Positions 34,296 to 43,655 of a stretch of DNA of 64,000 nt are shown in pieces. The notes under the pieces were generated by a model. That model searched no databases and had not been told where the DNA came from. It was given only the letters and a program-made list of their open reading frames with translations. How positions within the stretch are numbered: the stretch's first letter is position 1; every line of letters begins with the position of its first letter. The translations under genes were made by a program, and so were the position numbers. Origin of the DNA: Flavobacterium cupriresistens (GTDB lineage: Bacteria > Bacteroidota > Bacteroidia > Flavobacteriales > Flavobacteriaceae); the NCBI RefSeq assembly GCF_020911925.1, contig NZ_CP087134.1:4402001-4466000 (forward strand), written 5' to 3'.

Positions 34296-35915
34296 TTAAT
34301 TATAGGCCGGGTTTTGTGGGAAATTTTTACTTTGATTTAAATCCAAAGCCTCTTGTGGAATTGGTCTCAAAATTTTCTTTTCTCCATTTGCTCCGTCAAA
34401 ATTTGCTGCTTTAATATTGAAATTATGTAAAGAGGCTCTTTCGATTAATTTTCCGGTACGCTTCAAATCAAACCAGCGGTTGTATTCTCCGATCATTTCT
34501 CTTGCTCTTTCGTCCAAAATATAATCGATGTTAAACTCTCCGGCAGTTGCATTGGCCACACCGGCTCTTTTGCGTACTTCATTTAATCTGATTAATCCTG
34601 TGGCAGGATTGGTGCGCAAATAAGCTTCTGCTGCAATTAAATAGGTATCTGCCAATCTGGAAATTACAAAATCACGGGTACTTGTTCTTGGTGTAGTTGA
34701 ACTAGTAGCGAAAGGTGCTTTTGGATCATCAAACTTGCGAACCGGAATAGTTTGGTAATCACTATTCAAACCTTTTCCTGCACCATAAGTTCCGTATAGG
34801 TGAATATTAGTTTTTGGATTTGCCAGTTTGTATGCATCTAATTCTGCCGGAGTCATCCATTTGGGTACATAAAAATGAGTAACCGCTAAACCTGTTTTAT
34901 TGGCTACATCATAATAATCATAATATCTTGTATAGGTTTGTGTCATAAAAGTTCCATCCCAACGGGTATCTCCTTTTTCAAAAAGTCCAATCGCGAAATC
35001 AGTTGGCAATAAGTTGTATGATCTGTAAGGCGCTTTACCTGCCACTTCTGATCCTCCTAAATAAGAACTAAAATAACTTGCTTGCCCGTTTCCGGTAGTC
35101 TGCGGGTTGGAACTGTTAGAACCGGCACTAAACTGAGCCGAGAAAATTACTTCTGCATTTATATCATTTGCCGGCAACCATAAATCACTATACTTAATAG
35201 TCAAAGCCTGACCGGCTATAGCATCGTCTGCATATTTTGCAGCAGTTGCAAAATCGGTTGCGGCACCAAAAGTTTCATAGGCTCTGGTTAAATATACTTT
35301 TGCCAATAAATCCTGAACGGCTCTTTTGGTCACTCTTCCTGTAAAAGCACCGGCGGGTACCAAATTGAGAGATTCTTCTAATTCTTTAACTATAAAAGTA
35401 TAGATTTCTTCTGCTGAATTTCTATCAAAAGACAATACCGGTGAATCGTGATATTGGGTGTCTAAACTAACACCTCCGTAGGTTTGTACTAATAAAAAGT
35501 AGGCATTTGCTCTTAGATACTTTACCTCTCCGATTCGGGCACTTAAGGTTGCCGTTTTCTCTGTTAATTCTCCAAAATGCAAAGCTGTATTGGCTCTTTG
35601 AATGGCTTTGTAACATTCTTTATACAGATAATCTACATTGGGAGAGGAAGAAGTCAGTTGTGTATATTGGCTTATTCCGATTGGTTCTGTACTTCTGCCC
35701 TCGGCATATAAATCTGTTCCGGAAACAAACAACCAGGGTTCACCACCGTAAATATCTTTTAGTTCTGCATAATTTGCATTTATTAAAGATTCATATCCTG
35801 ATGACTTCAAATATTCCGAAGTCTCAGCGCTGGATCTGTTGTCCTCTTCGATAAAATCACTACAAGAACTAAGTGTTAATAATGCTATTGATAGGGTTAT
35901 TATTGTTTTTTTCAT
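34296..35915 (-). CDS. susD: SusD-like surface glycan-binding lipoprotein, pectin locus
   Basis: The 539-aa protein has a lipoprotein signal with the Cys at residue 18 (LSSCSDFIEED), followed by acidic residues. It shows TPR-like helices (VKYLRANAYFLLVQTYGGV) and the RagB/SusD ending with YILDERAREMIGEYNRWFDLKRT. It partners the SusC at 35927, which ends 11 nt before susD starts. With SusC it should bind and import homogalacturonan or rhamnogalacturonan fragments made by the surface and secreted pectinases. Confidence 0.95.
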   Translation of the reverse strand: MKKTIITLSIALLTLSSCSDFIEEDNRSSAETSEYLKSSGYESLINANYAELKDIYGGEPWLFVSGTDLYAEGRSTEPIGISQYTQLTSSSPNVDYLYKECYKAIQRANTALHFGELTEKTATLSARIGEVKYLRANAYFLLVQTYGGVSLDTQYHDSPVLSFDRNSAEEIYTFIVKELEESLNLVPAGAFTGRVTKRAVQDLLAKVYLTRAYETFGAATDFATAAKYADDAIAGQALTIKYSDLWLPANDINAEVIFSAQFSAGSNSSNPQTTGNGQASYFSSYLGGSEVAGKAPYRSYNLLPTDFAIGLFEKGDTRWDGTFMTQTYTRYYDYYDVANKTGLAVTHFYVPKWMTPAELDAYKLANPKTNIHLYGTYGAGKGLNSDYQTIPVRKFDDPKAPFATSSTTPRTSTRDFVISRLADTYLIAAEAYLRTNPATGLIRLNEVRKRAGVANATAGEFNIDYILDERAREMIGEYNRWFDLKRTGKLIERASLHNFNIKAANFDGANGEKKILRPIPQEALDLNQSKNFPQNPAYN

Positions 35916-35926
35916 TTTGACTCTTT

Positions 35927-38900
35927 TTAAAATTTAACACTCATTCCCATTTGATACGTAATCGATGCTACACGACCTACACCAAATCCTGCTGCAGCCC
36001 ATTCCGGATCGTAACCATCATACTTGGTGAATACAAATGGATTTAAAACATTTACATAAAAACGCAGGTATTTCATTTTAAATTTCTCAATAACGCTTGG
36101 CTTAAAAGTATATCCTAAAGCAATATTTTTAATTTTCACAAAAGAGTTATCTCTGTAATAACCTACACCATTAGAATTCCAATAAGTACCTTCGTTAAAT
36201 GCCATTGGATATTGGTTAGAAGCATTCGCCGGTAACCCTGCATCATTTGCCGGAATATACCAGTCAATATCAGCTTTCTGACGACCTCTGTCAAATACAT
36301 TCGTAAAGTTGGCGTGGTAAGGGCTAAATACATACGATCCCTCGCTGATAATTGCTGAAGCTGATAAATCAAAATTACCTACATTCAATTTTGTTGAAAT
36401 ACTGCCTGTCCAATCCGGATTGGCGTGACCCAAAATTTGTCTGTCGTCTGTTGTGATTTTTCCGTCGCCATTTACATCTTCTACTCTTGCCTGACCCTCA
36501 CTTTGTCCGTAAGATGCGGCTTCAGCAGCTTGATTGGCTTGCCAGATTCCTGTAAATTTATAATTGTAAATAGCGTCTATCGATTCACCAATAAACAAAT
36601 TGTTCCCTACATCATCATTTTCTTCATCGTAAACCGATACAATTTTATTGTTGTTTTTTGAAAAAACGAAAGTTGTTTCCCATTTCACAAAATCAGTATT
36701 GATGTTTTTTGTGGTTAACAATACTTCTATTCCTTTATTGCTTACGGAACCGATATTATTGGTGTAAGTTCCGTATCCATTTTCTGTTGGTAATTTCTGA
36801 TCCAGTAATAAATCGGTAGAAAGTCTGTCGTAAACATCTACACTACCTGTAATTCTATTGTTTAAAAATCCGAAATCCAATCCAACGTTAAACTCTCTCA
36901 TTTTCTCCCAACCTAATTCTTTGTTGGCCGGTTTCCCTTGCAACCATCCGTTTGCCGTTGTATTATTGTAATCGTAATACGTTTGCTGATCTATTTTGTT
37001 AATGGTAGAATAAGCCGCTACCTTGTTGTTTCCGGTGTATCCGTAACTTGTTCTAAGTTTTAAATCGGAAACAACTTGTTGGGTTTTCATAAAACTCTCA
37101 TCCACTACTCTCCATGCGAATGCCGCTGAAGGAAATGAACCCCATTTGTTATTGTCTGCAAATCGGGAAGAACCATCCCATCTGTCTGATAGCGTCAATA
37201 AGTAACGTCCTTTATAACTGTAATTTAAACGTAACGCATAAGAAAGTAAAGTACTTTTAAGATAACTTGAACCTACTAAAAAAGTCGATTGTTTCCCTGA
37301 ACCTAAATTGTCAAATCCCAAATCAAATGGCTGATCTGTAGAACTTGCCGAAGTGGTTTCCGTTTTATCATAATACATACTTTGAAGTCCCAATAAAGTA
37401 AAAGAATGATCCTTATTTAAATCATAGTTAATCGTAAACTGATTGTCCCAGGTTGAATTGAAATTTCCTTTTTCATTAACTGAAGCCGAAGGTAAATTTC
37501 TGTTAGCAACACCTGTATTGGTTAAAGCACCCCACGCCTGTCCTTGTCTGGCGTGATCATAACCAACTGCATAAGTAGATTTAAAAGTAAGCCATGATAT
37601 TGGTTTGTACTCTACAAATACATTTCCTACACCGTTCCATCTTGTAATTTCATTGGTTGAATTGGCAATTTCCAATAACGGATTATAAGTACTTGTTTTA
37701 TTAATTAAGAAAGCACCTGAATCGTCTGTCAATTTTCCCGGTAATGGAAATAAGTTTCCATGCAAATCATAAGGAGTGTAAAACGGACTTAATCTGAAAG
37801 CTTCCTGCATAGCCAAAGCACTTCCTAATTCCTGATTTGTTTTGGTCAGTGTCAAATTAGTTCCCACTGTAAATTTATCGTTCAGTTTGTGTGTTAAACC
37901 CACTTTAAAACTGTATTTATCTAAGGATTCATTCTCAACATTTCCAGTTTCGTTTTGCAAACCAATACCTAAATTATACGCTAATCCGCTATCACCGCGA
38001 CCTGAAATTGACACGTAATTATTTTGTTGAATACCATCTTTAAGTACGGCATCGTACCAGTCAAAAGTATCATTGTTGGCTACTCTTTCGGCAAGTAATG
38101 AGTTTTGTGTACCTATAACGGTAGCATTTAAAGTCGCCGGTGTAACGGTTCCCGTAATCGGATCTTTTTTAGCTGTCGTTAAATAAGCCGACTGATGATA
38201 CAACCACCATTTTTGTCCACTCATCATTTTAGGCAATCTCGCAACTTGTTTTCCTCCAATGTAAGAATCAATAGAAACCGTCATTCCGGCTTTGGCTGTT
38301 GATCCACTTTTGGTAGTTACGATAACAACTCCATTGGTACCACGTGAACCATAAATCGCTGTGGAAGAAGCATCTTTTAAGATATCAATTCTTGCAATGT
38401 CTTGTGGGTTTAGAAAGTCAATTCCGTCCGTTGGAACTCCATCTACCACAAACAAAGGTGTCGCTCCTCCCGAAAAGGAACTTTTTCCTCTAATTGCAAT
38501 TGTGAAAGGATCACCCAAACGTCCCGTTGAAGCATTGATCTGAACTCCGGCTACATTTCCTTGTATTCCTTCCAGTACATTGGTCGTATTCTTTTCGGTA
38601 ATGGCCTTAGCATCCAATGTTCCTACTGAACCAGTCAGATCGGTCTTTTTTACAGTACCGTACCCAACTACAACAACTTCTTTTAAGGCATTTGTATCTT
38701 CAACAAGGCTTACGTTAATGGTTGTTTTTCCTCCTACCGTAATCTCCTGTGTTTGAAATCCTATAAAACTAATATTCAATACCGCTTTACTGCTACTGAC
38801 TTTTATTTTATAAGTTCCTTCAAAATCTGTTGACACTCCATTTTTAGTCCCTTTTTCGAGAATATTTACTCCCGGTAAAGAAAGACCTGCTGCATCTGTA

Positions 38901-39028
38901 ATTTTCCCTTCCAATGTGATTTCCTGACTATTCTGGGCATACAGCTGAGTCCCTAATATTAAATTCAGGAAAAATAAAAATACAATGCTGTATTTTCTCT
39001 TTCTCTTTAATAGTTTTTTTATGCTCAT
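35927..39028 (-). CDS. susC: SusC-like TonB-dependent transporter, pectin locus
   Basis: The 1033-aa protein carries a signal peptide, a carboxypeptidase-regulatory-like domain (LEGKITDAAGLSLPGVNI), the TonB box and start of the plug (VVVGYGTVKKTDLTGSV), and the plug motif DASSTAIYGSRGTNG. A beta-barrel follows, ending with MGMSVKF and a terminal Phe. The gene follows the GH28 lipoprotein gene by 40 nt, so the three are one transcript (GH28-susC-susD). A LacI-type operator lies before the GH28 gene. The substrate is inferred from the operon to be a pectin oligosaccharide. Confidence 0.95.
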   Translation of the reverse strand: MSIKKLLKRKRKYSIVFLFFLNLILGTQLYAQNSQEITLEGKITDAAGLSLPGVNILEKGTKNGVSTDFEGTYKIKVSSSKAVLNISFIGFQTQEITVGGKTTINVSLVEDTNALKEVVVVGYGTVKKTDLTGSVGTLDAKAITEKNTTNVLEGIQGNVAGVQINASTGRLGDPFTIAIRGKSSFSGGATPLFVVDGVPTDGIDFLNPQDIARIDILKDASSTAIYGSRGTNGVVIVTTKSGSTAKAGMTVSIDSYIGGKQVARLPKMMSGQKWWLYHQSAYLTTAKKDPITGTVTPATLNATVIGTQNSLLAERVANNDTFDWYDAVLKDGIQQNNYVSISGRGDSGLAYNLGIGLQNETGNVENESLDKYSFKVGLTHKLNDKFTVGTNLTLTKTNQELGSALAMQEAFRLSPFYTPYDLHGNLFPLPGKLTDDSGAFLINKTSTYNPLLEIANSTNEITRWNGVGNVFVEYKPISWLTFKSTYAVGYDHARQGQAWGALTNTGVANRNLPSASVNEKGNFNSTWDNQFTINYDLNKDHSFTLLGLQSMYYDKTETTSASSTDQPFDLGFDNLGSGKQSTFLVGSSYLKSTLLSYALRLNYSYKGRYLLTLSDRWDGSSRFADNNKWGSFPSAAFAWRVVDESFMKTQQVVSDLKLRTSYGYTGNNKVAAYSTINKIDQQTYYDYNNTTANGWLQGKPANKELGWEKMREFNVGLDFGFLNNRITGSVDVYDRLSTDLLLDQKLPTENGYGTYTNNIGSVSNKGIEVLLTTKNINTDFVKWETTFVFSKNNNKIVSVYDEENDDVGNNLFIGESIDAIYNYKFTGIWQANQAAEAASYGQSEGQARVEDVNGDGKITTDDRQILGHANPDWTGSISTKLNVGNFDLSASAIISEGSYVFSPYHANFTNVFDRGRQKADIDWYIPANDAGLPANASNQYPMAFNEGTYWNSNGVGYYRDNSFVKIKNIALGYTFKPSVIEKFKMKYLRFYVNVLNPFVFTKYDGYDPEWAAAGFGVGRVASITYQMGMSVKF

Positions 39029-39068
39029 TTTTGTTTTAATGGTTTGGTTAATTGATAGTTATTAGCTT

Positions 39069-40508
39069 TTAATTTTTAATCGATTCTACTTTTTTTCCAT
39101 TGATATAAGTATTTAAAAAGTTTACGTTTTTGACATTTTTAAGGGAATAGAGGGAATCTACTTTTTCTATTACCACATTTTTCAGGGTGATATTTTGTAT
39201 CGGTGATTCTTTGTAACCGTCGGCCAGAATCCCATATTTACCTCCATTTTTTACTTTAATATTTTCCAAACTAATATTTCTGATGGACGGTATAAATTTT
39301 CCTTCCTGACCACCATACACATTGTACGTCATCGTTGCTCTCAACACGCATTCGCGTACCGTTCCAACTTCAATATTTCTGACATAGATATCTTCTGTTG
39401 TACCACCGCGTTTCGAGTTGGTTTTGATTCTGATGGCGCGATCCAGATTTGGACTGTCCATGCTGCAATTTTCAACAAAGACATTGTTGACGCCAGCCGA
39501 AATTTCGCTTCCCATTACAACCCCGCCATGACCGTCTATCATTTTGCAATTTTGAACGATAATATTTTTACTCGGAATTGCGACCCTTCTTCCGTCAGCA
39601 TCTCTGCCGGATTTTATGGCAATACAATCGTCACCCGTGTTGAACGTGCAATTTCTAATGATTATATTTTGAGAGTATTCCGGATCACAACCATCATTAT
39701 TAGGACCGTGACTGTTTATCGTCAGACCGTCGATAATCATGTTATTCGATTTTATCGGATGTACAATCCAAAAAGGTGCGTTTATAATTTTAATATCTTT
39801 TAGGAGCACGGTGTTACATTCGAAGAATTCAATAAAACTGGGGCGTAAATAACGTCCTTCACCAAAGACTCTTTCGGAAACCGGAACTCCTCTTTCGGCC
39901 ATATCAATCAATACTTCTCGATTCTGCGGGTCATTTTGCGACGGAATCCCTTTTTTCCATCCATACTCCTTACCTCCGGACCAAACCCACCAGTTACCAT
40001 TATTCGCCTGACCGTTAAGAGTTCCTTTTCCGGTAATCGCGACATTGGTTTTGTTCTTCGCGTAAATAAGAGGAGAATAATTCATTAATTCTGTTCCTTC
40101 CCATGAGGTATGAACCAGTGGATATTCTTTTGGATCTGTACTAAAAAGAATTTCGGCCTGATCTTCTAAATGCAGATTTACATTACTTTCTAAATGTATC
40201 GGTCCGGTTAGGTATTTTCCGTTTGGAACGAGTACTCTTCCTCCTCCGTTTTTAGCACACTCTTTAATTGCTTTTTCGAAAGCCAGCGTGTTTGACGTTT
40301 TTCCATCTCCAACAGCACCAAAATCATTTACCGAATAGCTTTTATTAGAAAAATGCGTTTCAGGAATACTCTTTACTATTAATTCCATTTTTTTCCATGG
40401 ATCAACTTCAGATGAATTTAGAGGTTGTTTTCCACAGGATAAAAACAATACGGAAATCAAACCAAGAACGGTTGTTAATTGTAACACTATAGATTTATTT
40501 GCAATCAT
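39069..40508 (-). CDS. GH28 polygalacturonase-family lipoprotein
   Basis: The second GH28 of the window, 479 aa, has a lipoprotein signal with the Cys at residue 25 (FLSCGKQ) and so may sit in the outer membrane, unlike the other GH28. The blocks PNNDGCDPEYS, GDDCIAIKSGRD, GHGGVVMGSEISAG and RAIRIKTN supply the catalytic Asp residues, the His and the binding Arg-Ile-Lys. It is the first gene of a GH28-susC-susD operon. A promoter with abutting operator TGTAATCGATTACA (40553-40566) lies upstream. Confidence 0.93.
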   Translation of the reverse strand: MIANKSIVLQLTTVLGLISVLFLSCGKQPLNSSEVDPWKKMELIVKSIPETHFSNKSYSVNDFGAVGDGKTSNTLAFEKAIKECAKNGGGRVLVPNGKYLTGPIHLESNVNLHLEDQAEILFSTDPKEYPLVHTSWEGTELMNYSPLIYAKNKTNVAITGKGTLNGQANNGNWWVWSGGKEYGWKKGIPSQNDPQNREVLIDMAERGVPVSERVFGEGRYLRPSFIEFFECNTVLLKDIKIINAPFWIVHPIKSNNMIIDGLTINSHGPNNDGCDPEYSQNIIIRNCTFNTGDDCIAIKSGRDADGRRVAIPSKNIIVQNCKMIDGHGGVVMGSEISAGVNNVFVENCSMDSPNLDRAIRIKTNSKRGGTTEDIYVRNIEVGTVRECVLRATMTYNVYGGQEGKFIPSIRNISLENIKVKNGGKYGILADGYKESPIQNITLKNVVIEKVDSLYSLKNVKNVNFLNTYINGKKVESIKN

Positions 40509-40552
40509 TTATGGCGTAGTTTTTTATTTTTCAGCAACAATTGTAAGTTTTA

Positions 40553-40566
40553 TGTAATCGATTACA
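40553..40566. promoter_or_regulatory. LacI-type operator at the GH28-susC-susD promoter
   Basis: TGTAATCGATTACA is a perfect 14-bp palindrome with the central CG of LacI/GalR-family sites. It directly follows the -7 box, covering the expected transcription start. Related sites occur at 40717, 54081 and 55734. Confidence 0.8.
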
Positions 40567-40598
40567 CGAAAGTAAAAAAATACTTTGATTGCACCAAA
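40567..40598 (-). promoter_or_regulatory. Promoter of the GH28-susC-susD operon
   Basis: On the minus strand TTTG (40595-40598), a 20-nt spacer and TACTTTCG (40567-40574, one base off TAnnTTTG) abut the operator. This gives a roadblock design like the transporter promoter at 55748-55778. Confidence 0.5.
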
Positions 40599-40716
40599 TT
40601 TATTTAGAAAAAATTTATATATTTAATTTTTATTACCAATTATATTTACACTTAATGTAAAAAAACGCATAATTTATTATCATTGTAGTACTGCAAATCG
40701 TTAAGATATAAATATT

Positions 40717-40730
40717 GGTAATCGATAACA
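40717..40730. promoter_or_regulatory. Variant LacI-type operator before the LacI gene
   Basis: GGTAATCGATAACA keeps the core TAATCGATnACA of the other three sites but not perfect symmetry. It lies 8 nt upstream of the -33 box of the LacI gene, so autoregulation is likely. Confidence 0.55.
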
Positions 40731-40738
40731 TTAAATAA

Positions 40739-40765
40739 TTGTTATACAAAAAAAATGTACTTTTG
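40739..40765 (+). promoter_or_regulatory. Promoter of the LacI-family gene
   Basis: TTG (40739-40741), 16 nt, then TACTTTTG (40758-40765). Transcription should start near 40772, 22 nt before the ATG. Confidence 0.55.
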
Positions 40766-40793
40766 TCCAGTAACTAACTTGAAAACCTATTGA

Positions 40794-41822
40794 ATGAGCG
40801 AAAAAATAACCATTTACGATATTGCCAAGAAATTGAATATCACCGCTGCAACCGTTTCCAGAGCGTTAAACAACAATCCGAAAATAAAAGAAAGCACCCG
40901 TGAGTTAGTACTCAAAACGGCAGCTTCGATGAATTACAAGCAAAACAAACTTGCTTTAGCCTTAAAAAGTGGCCGTAGTAATAATATAGGAGTAATTGTT
41001 CCGCGCATTGACAGCAACTTTTTTGCCTCGGTAATCAGAGGTATTGAAGAAGAATTACATCCGCATGGTTATCAGGTCATCATTTGCCAGACACATGAAG
41101 ATCCTAAAAGAGAAAGTGAAAACTTATATACGTTAATAGATGCTCAGGTAGATGGTATTTTAATGTCTGTTACCGATGTGGCAAACGAAAATACGGCTGC
41201 TTTTCAATATGTATTAAATAAAAATGTACCCTTAGTATTTTTTGACAGAAGTAAACATATAGATGGTGTCAGTTCTGTTACCATCAATGACTTTAAAGGT
41301 GGATACATGACCACCAAACATCTGATTGATGAAGGTTGCAAAGCTATTGCTCATTTTTCAGGAGACTTGTCTCTGGAAATCTTTAAAAACAGGTTTTTGG
41401 GCTACAAACAGGCTTTATCAGATCATGGAATGCCTTTTAATGAAGCGTATGTTATTCGTACAAAAAGTGCTTTAGATTCCGGTAAGGAAGCTGTAAATGT
41501 CTTATTACAATTAGAAACTCCGCCTGACGCTATCTTTTCATCGAGTGATTTTGCGGCTTTAGGGGCTATTCAGGTATTAAAAGAAAAAAATATTAGCATT
41601 CCGGAAGAATTTTGTGTGGCTGGTTTTAGTAATGAGCCTTTTACTAAGTTCATGGAATTGTCAATTACTTCTGTCGATCAGTCTCCTCTTGAAATGGGAA
41701 AAATGTCTGCTCGCGTTTTCTTAGAACAGGTAGATAAAACGGATACGATCAAAATTGAGAAAAAGGTTGTTTTGGCTCCGGAATTACATATTCGGAAATC
41801 GTCTTCCCGAACTGTCTCTTAG
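40794..41822 (+). CDS. LacI/GalR-family transcriptional regulator of pectin and uronate genes
   Basis: The 342-aa repressor or activator has the LacI HTH at residues 5-25 (TIYDIAKKLNITAATVSRAL), a hinge (LALALKSGRSNNIGVIVP) and a periplasmic-binding-protein-like ligand domain ending near the HIRK motif. It is divergent from the GH28-susC-susD operon. The palindrome TGTAATCGATTRCA occurs before that operon, before this gene in variant form, and before kduI and the uronate transporter. The ligand is probably an intracellular uronate intermediate such as 2-keto-3-deoxygluconate, by analogy with KdgR, but that is inference. Confidence 0.92.
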   Translation: MSEKITIYDIAKKLNITAATVSRALNNNPKIKESTRELVLKTAASMNYKQNKLALALKSGRSNNIGVIVPRIDSNFFASVIRGIEEELHPHGYQVIICQTHEDPKRESENLYTLIDAQVDGILMSVTDVANENTAAFQYVLNKNVPLVFFDRSKHIDGVSSVTINDFKGGYMTTKHLIDEGCKAIAHFSGDLSLEIFKNRFLGYKQALSDHGMPFNEAYVIRTKSALDSGKEAVNVLLQLETPPDAIFSSSDFAALGAIQVLKEKNISIPEEFCVAGFSNEPFTKFMELSITSVDQSPLEMGKMSARVFLEQVDKTDTIKIEKKVVLAPELHIRKSSSRTVS

Positions 41823-41844
41823 TGAAATACTCCTTTGAATAATA

Positions 41845-41880
41845 AACCCAATAACTTCAATGTTTATTGGGTTCTTTTTT
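41845..41880 (+). terminator. Terminator of the LacI gene
   Basis: AACCCAATAA and its complement TTATTGGGTT enclose a 9-nt loop and are followed by a T run. It lies 23 nt after the LacI stop. Confidence 0.85.
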
Positions 41881-41882
41881 TT

Positions 41883-41910
41883 AAAACATATAAGTGATGT
41901 AAGTTCATTG
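41883..41910. repeat. Solo copy of the ATAAGTGATGTAAG repeat
   Basis: This stretch carries the sequence ACATATAAGTGATGTAAG and then TTCATTG, also found at the ends of the element at 45418-45827. It marks the left part of the repeat-rich gap between LacI and the membrane AraC gene. Confidence 0.7.
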
Positions 41911-41951
41911 TAGTTATGGGTGTAATTACTTTGCGTTATTGGGGGCTTTAG

Positions 41952-42109
41952 TTGGGCGTAATTCATTATAACACATAGACTCATAGCTCACAAAGCCTAA
42001 AAAAAGACGTTTCACTTCAAATAAAACACATAAGATTATTTGAGAAAATCTTGATTTTCTTGAAACTCCTTAAACTGTACATTCTTAAACTATGTGTCTA
42101 TGTATTAAA
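41952..42109. repeat. Left copy of the inverted repeat around the AraC gene
   Basis: This copy starts TTGGGCGTAATTCATTATA and runs through a CATAGACTCATAG segment and CTTCACTTCAAATAAAACAC to CTATGTGTCTATG. Its inverse is found at 43401-43558. Between 41881 and 42264 I see no gene. Confidence 0.75.
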
Positions 42110-42229
42110 CAACTCTCAATAGAACTACATATGGTCAGTTAAAAATAAATGAGTTGCATTATGAATTTTTAAGCAATCATTTGAGCATAAATTTCATAAA
42201 TAAATTTCGCAACCAACAGCATAAAAAAT

Positions 42230-42237
42230 TACTTTTG
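42230..42237 (+). promoter_or_regulatory. -7 box before the membrane AraC gene
   Basis: TACTTTTG fits TAnnTTTG and lies 27 nt before the ATG at 42265. A -33 TTG is not clear. Confidence 0.4.
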
Positions 42238-42264
42238 TTACGTCAACGATAAGTTCCACTGCAC

Positions 42265-43359
42265 ATGAATATTAATCTATTAACGACTATTTTTATTGTG
42301 GGAGGATTGACTTTGTTGTCGTTTCTCAAATTGAGCAATGTTGATGCTGTAAATCGGAAGGCGAATATCTCTTTTGGAATTTTCTTGTTGCTTTGGTCGA
42401 GTTTCTGGTTAGATGAACTGCTCTTTGCGAGTCATTTAGAGAAAGGAGATTTTATCTTTTACATTATACGTTTTGTTCAATTATTTACCCCTATTCCTTT
42501 CTATTTCAGCATTGTATTTTATACCAGCCCGAATTACAAAATAACATTTCGTGACTTGCGATTTCTTGTTGTACCGCTGCTTTTTTTAATCCTTATCCTG
42601 TTCCGATCCTTGTTAGATAAAACACTTATCAATTTATGGATTAGTTGTGTTTCTCCACTTCACGCTTTGTATTATCTGCAATTATCATTTAGAAGAATAC
42701 TTAAACATCAAAAGGACATTGAGATTTTTTCATCCAACAAGGAATTAATTAGCCTCAATTGGATCAAGTACATTATCTACTGTTTGGTTCTGTCTGCTTT
42801 AGCAACCATTCTTTATACCATTTTAGTTCCAAATGGACCGTTAAATACCTATATCAATTTATTCTTTTTGGGCACGGTTTATTTTGTGGCTTATCATTCA
42901 ATCAAACAAAAGGAGTTGTTTCCGGTTGGGTATGTTCCCGAAAAAGAAACCGAAATTTTTACAGCGCAATACGAAGGTAATACTCCGAAAAACAAACTGT
43001 TTGATGATAAAGAATTAGCGCTTTACAAAAATAAGTTACTACAGTTAATGTCCGAAGAAAAACCTTACCTGGACACCGAACTTAATCTAATCAAATTGTC
43101 AGATATGCTGGGGCTTTCCGGACATCAACTCTCTTATATCATCAACAACGGATTTGATGAGAATTTTTTCTACTTCGTCAACAAATTCAGAGTTCAAAAA
43201 GCCAAAGAACTGCTCGAAAAACAGGATAATGATAAATTTACGATCTTAGCTGTTGGTTATGATGCGGGATTCAATTCTAAGACTTCTTTTAATACTACTT
43301 TCAAAAAAATGACCGGTGATACGCCTTCCGATTACCGAAAAAAGCATTCAAGACAATAA
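42265..43359 (+). CDS. Membrane-bound AraC-family regulator
   Basis: The protein of 364 aa has six or seven hydrophobic helices in the first 220 residues and a C-terminal AraC HTH pair (LNLIKLSDMLGLSGHQLSYI and a second half with FNSKTSFNTTFKKMTGDTPSDYRK). Such 7TM-like AraC proteins are common in Bacteroidota, where the membrane part is thought to sense a signal. The gene is enclosed by a ~158-bp inverted repeat. It may control the SDR/epimerase pair downstream, though this is only inferred from position. Confidence 0.88.
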   Translation: MNINLLTTIFIVGGLTLLSFLKLSNVDAVNRKANISFGIFLLLWSSFWLDELLFASHLEKGDFIFYIIRFVQLFTPIPFYFSIVFYTSPNYKITFRDLRFLVVPLLFLILILFRSLLDKTLINLWISCVSPLHALYYLQLSFRRILKHQKDIEIFSSNKELISLNWIKYIIYCLVLSALATILYTILVPNGPLNTYINLFFLGTVYFVAYHSIKQKELFPVGYVPEKETEIFTAQYEGNTPKNKLFDDKELALYKNKLLQLMSEEKPYLDTELNLIKLSDMLGLSGHQLSYIINNGFDENFFYFVNKFRVQKAKELLEKQDNDKFTILAVGYDAGFNSKTSFNTTFKKMTGDTPSDYRKKHSRQ

Positions 43360-43400
43360 ACTACTGCTGGCAACATTAGGGCCAATTCGGATCAATACTA

Positions 43401-43558
43401 TTTAACACATAGACACATAGATTTGGGATTTACAATTTATGCTGTTTAAATAAAAACATAGTTTTTACACATAGTCTTATGTGTTTTATTTGAAGTGAAG
43501 CGCCCTTTTATTAGCTATGCAAACTATGACTCTATGTGGTAAAATTAATTACACCCAA
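43401..43558. repeat. Right copy of the inverted repeat around the AraC gene
   Basis: Read on the minus strand it repeats the order of the left copy (41952-42109): TTGGGTGTAATTAATT, CATAGAGTCATAG, CTTCACTTCAAATAAAACAC, CTATGTGTCTATG. The interval 43360-43655 holds no gene besides this copy. Confidence 0.75.
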
Positions 43559-43655
43559 AGAGTTTACTATTAAACATTAAAATAGGTTCCGATAGATAAA
43601 TCCGAACCTTTTACCCAATTATCGAATCTACTTTTACACCTTAAATCACAAACAA

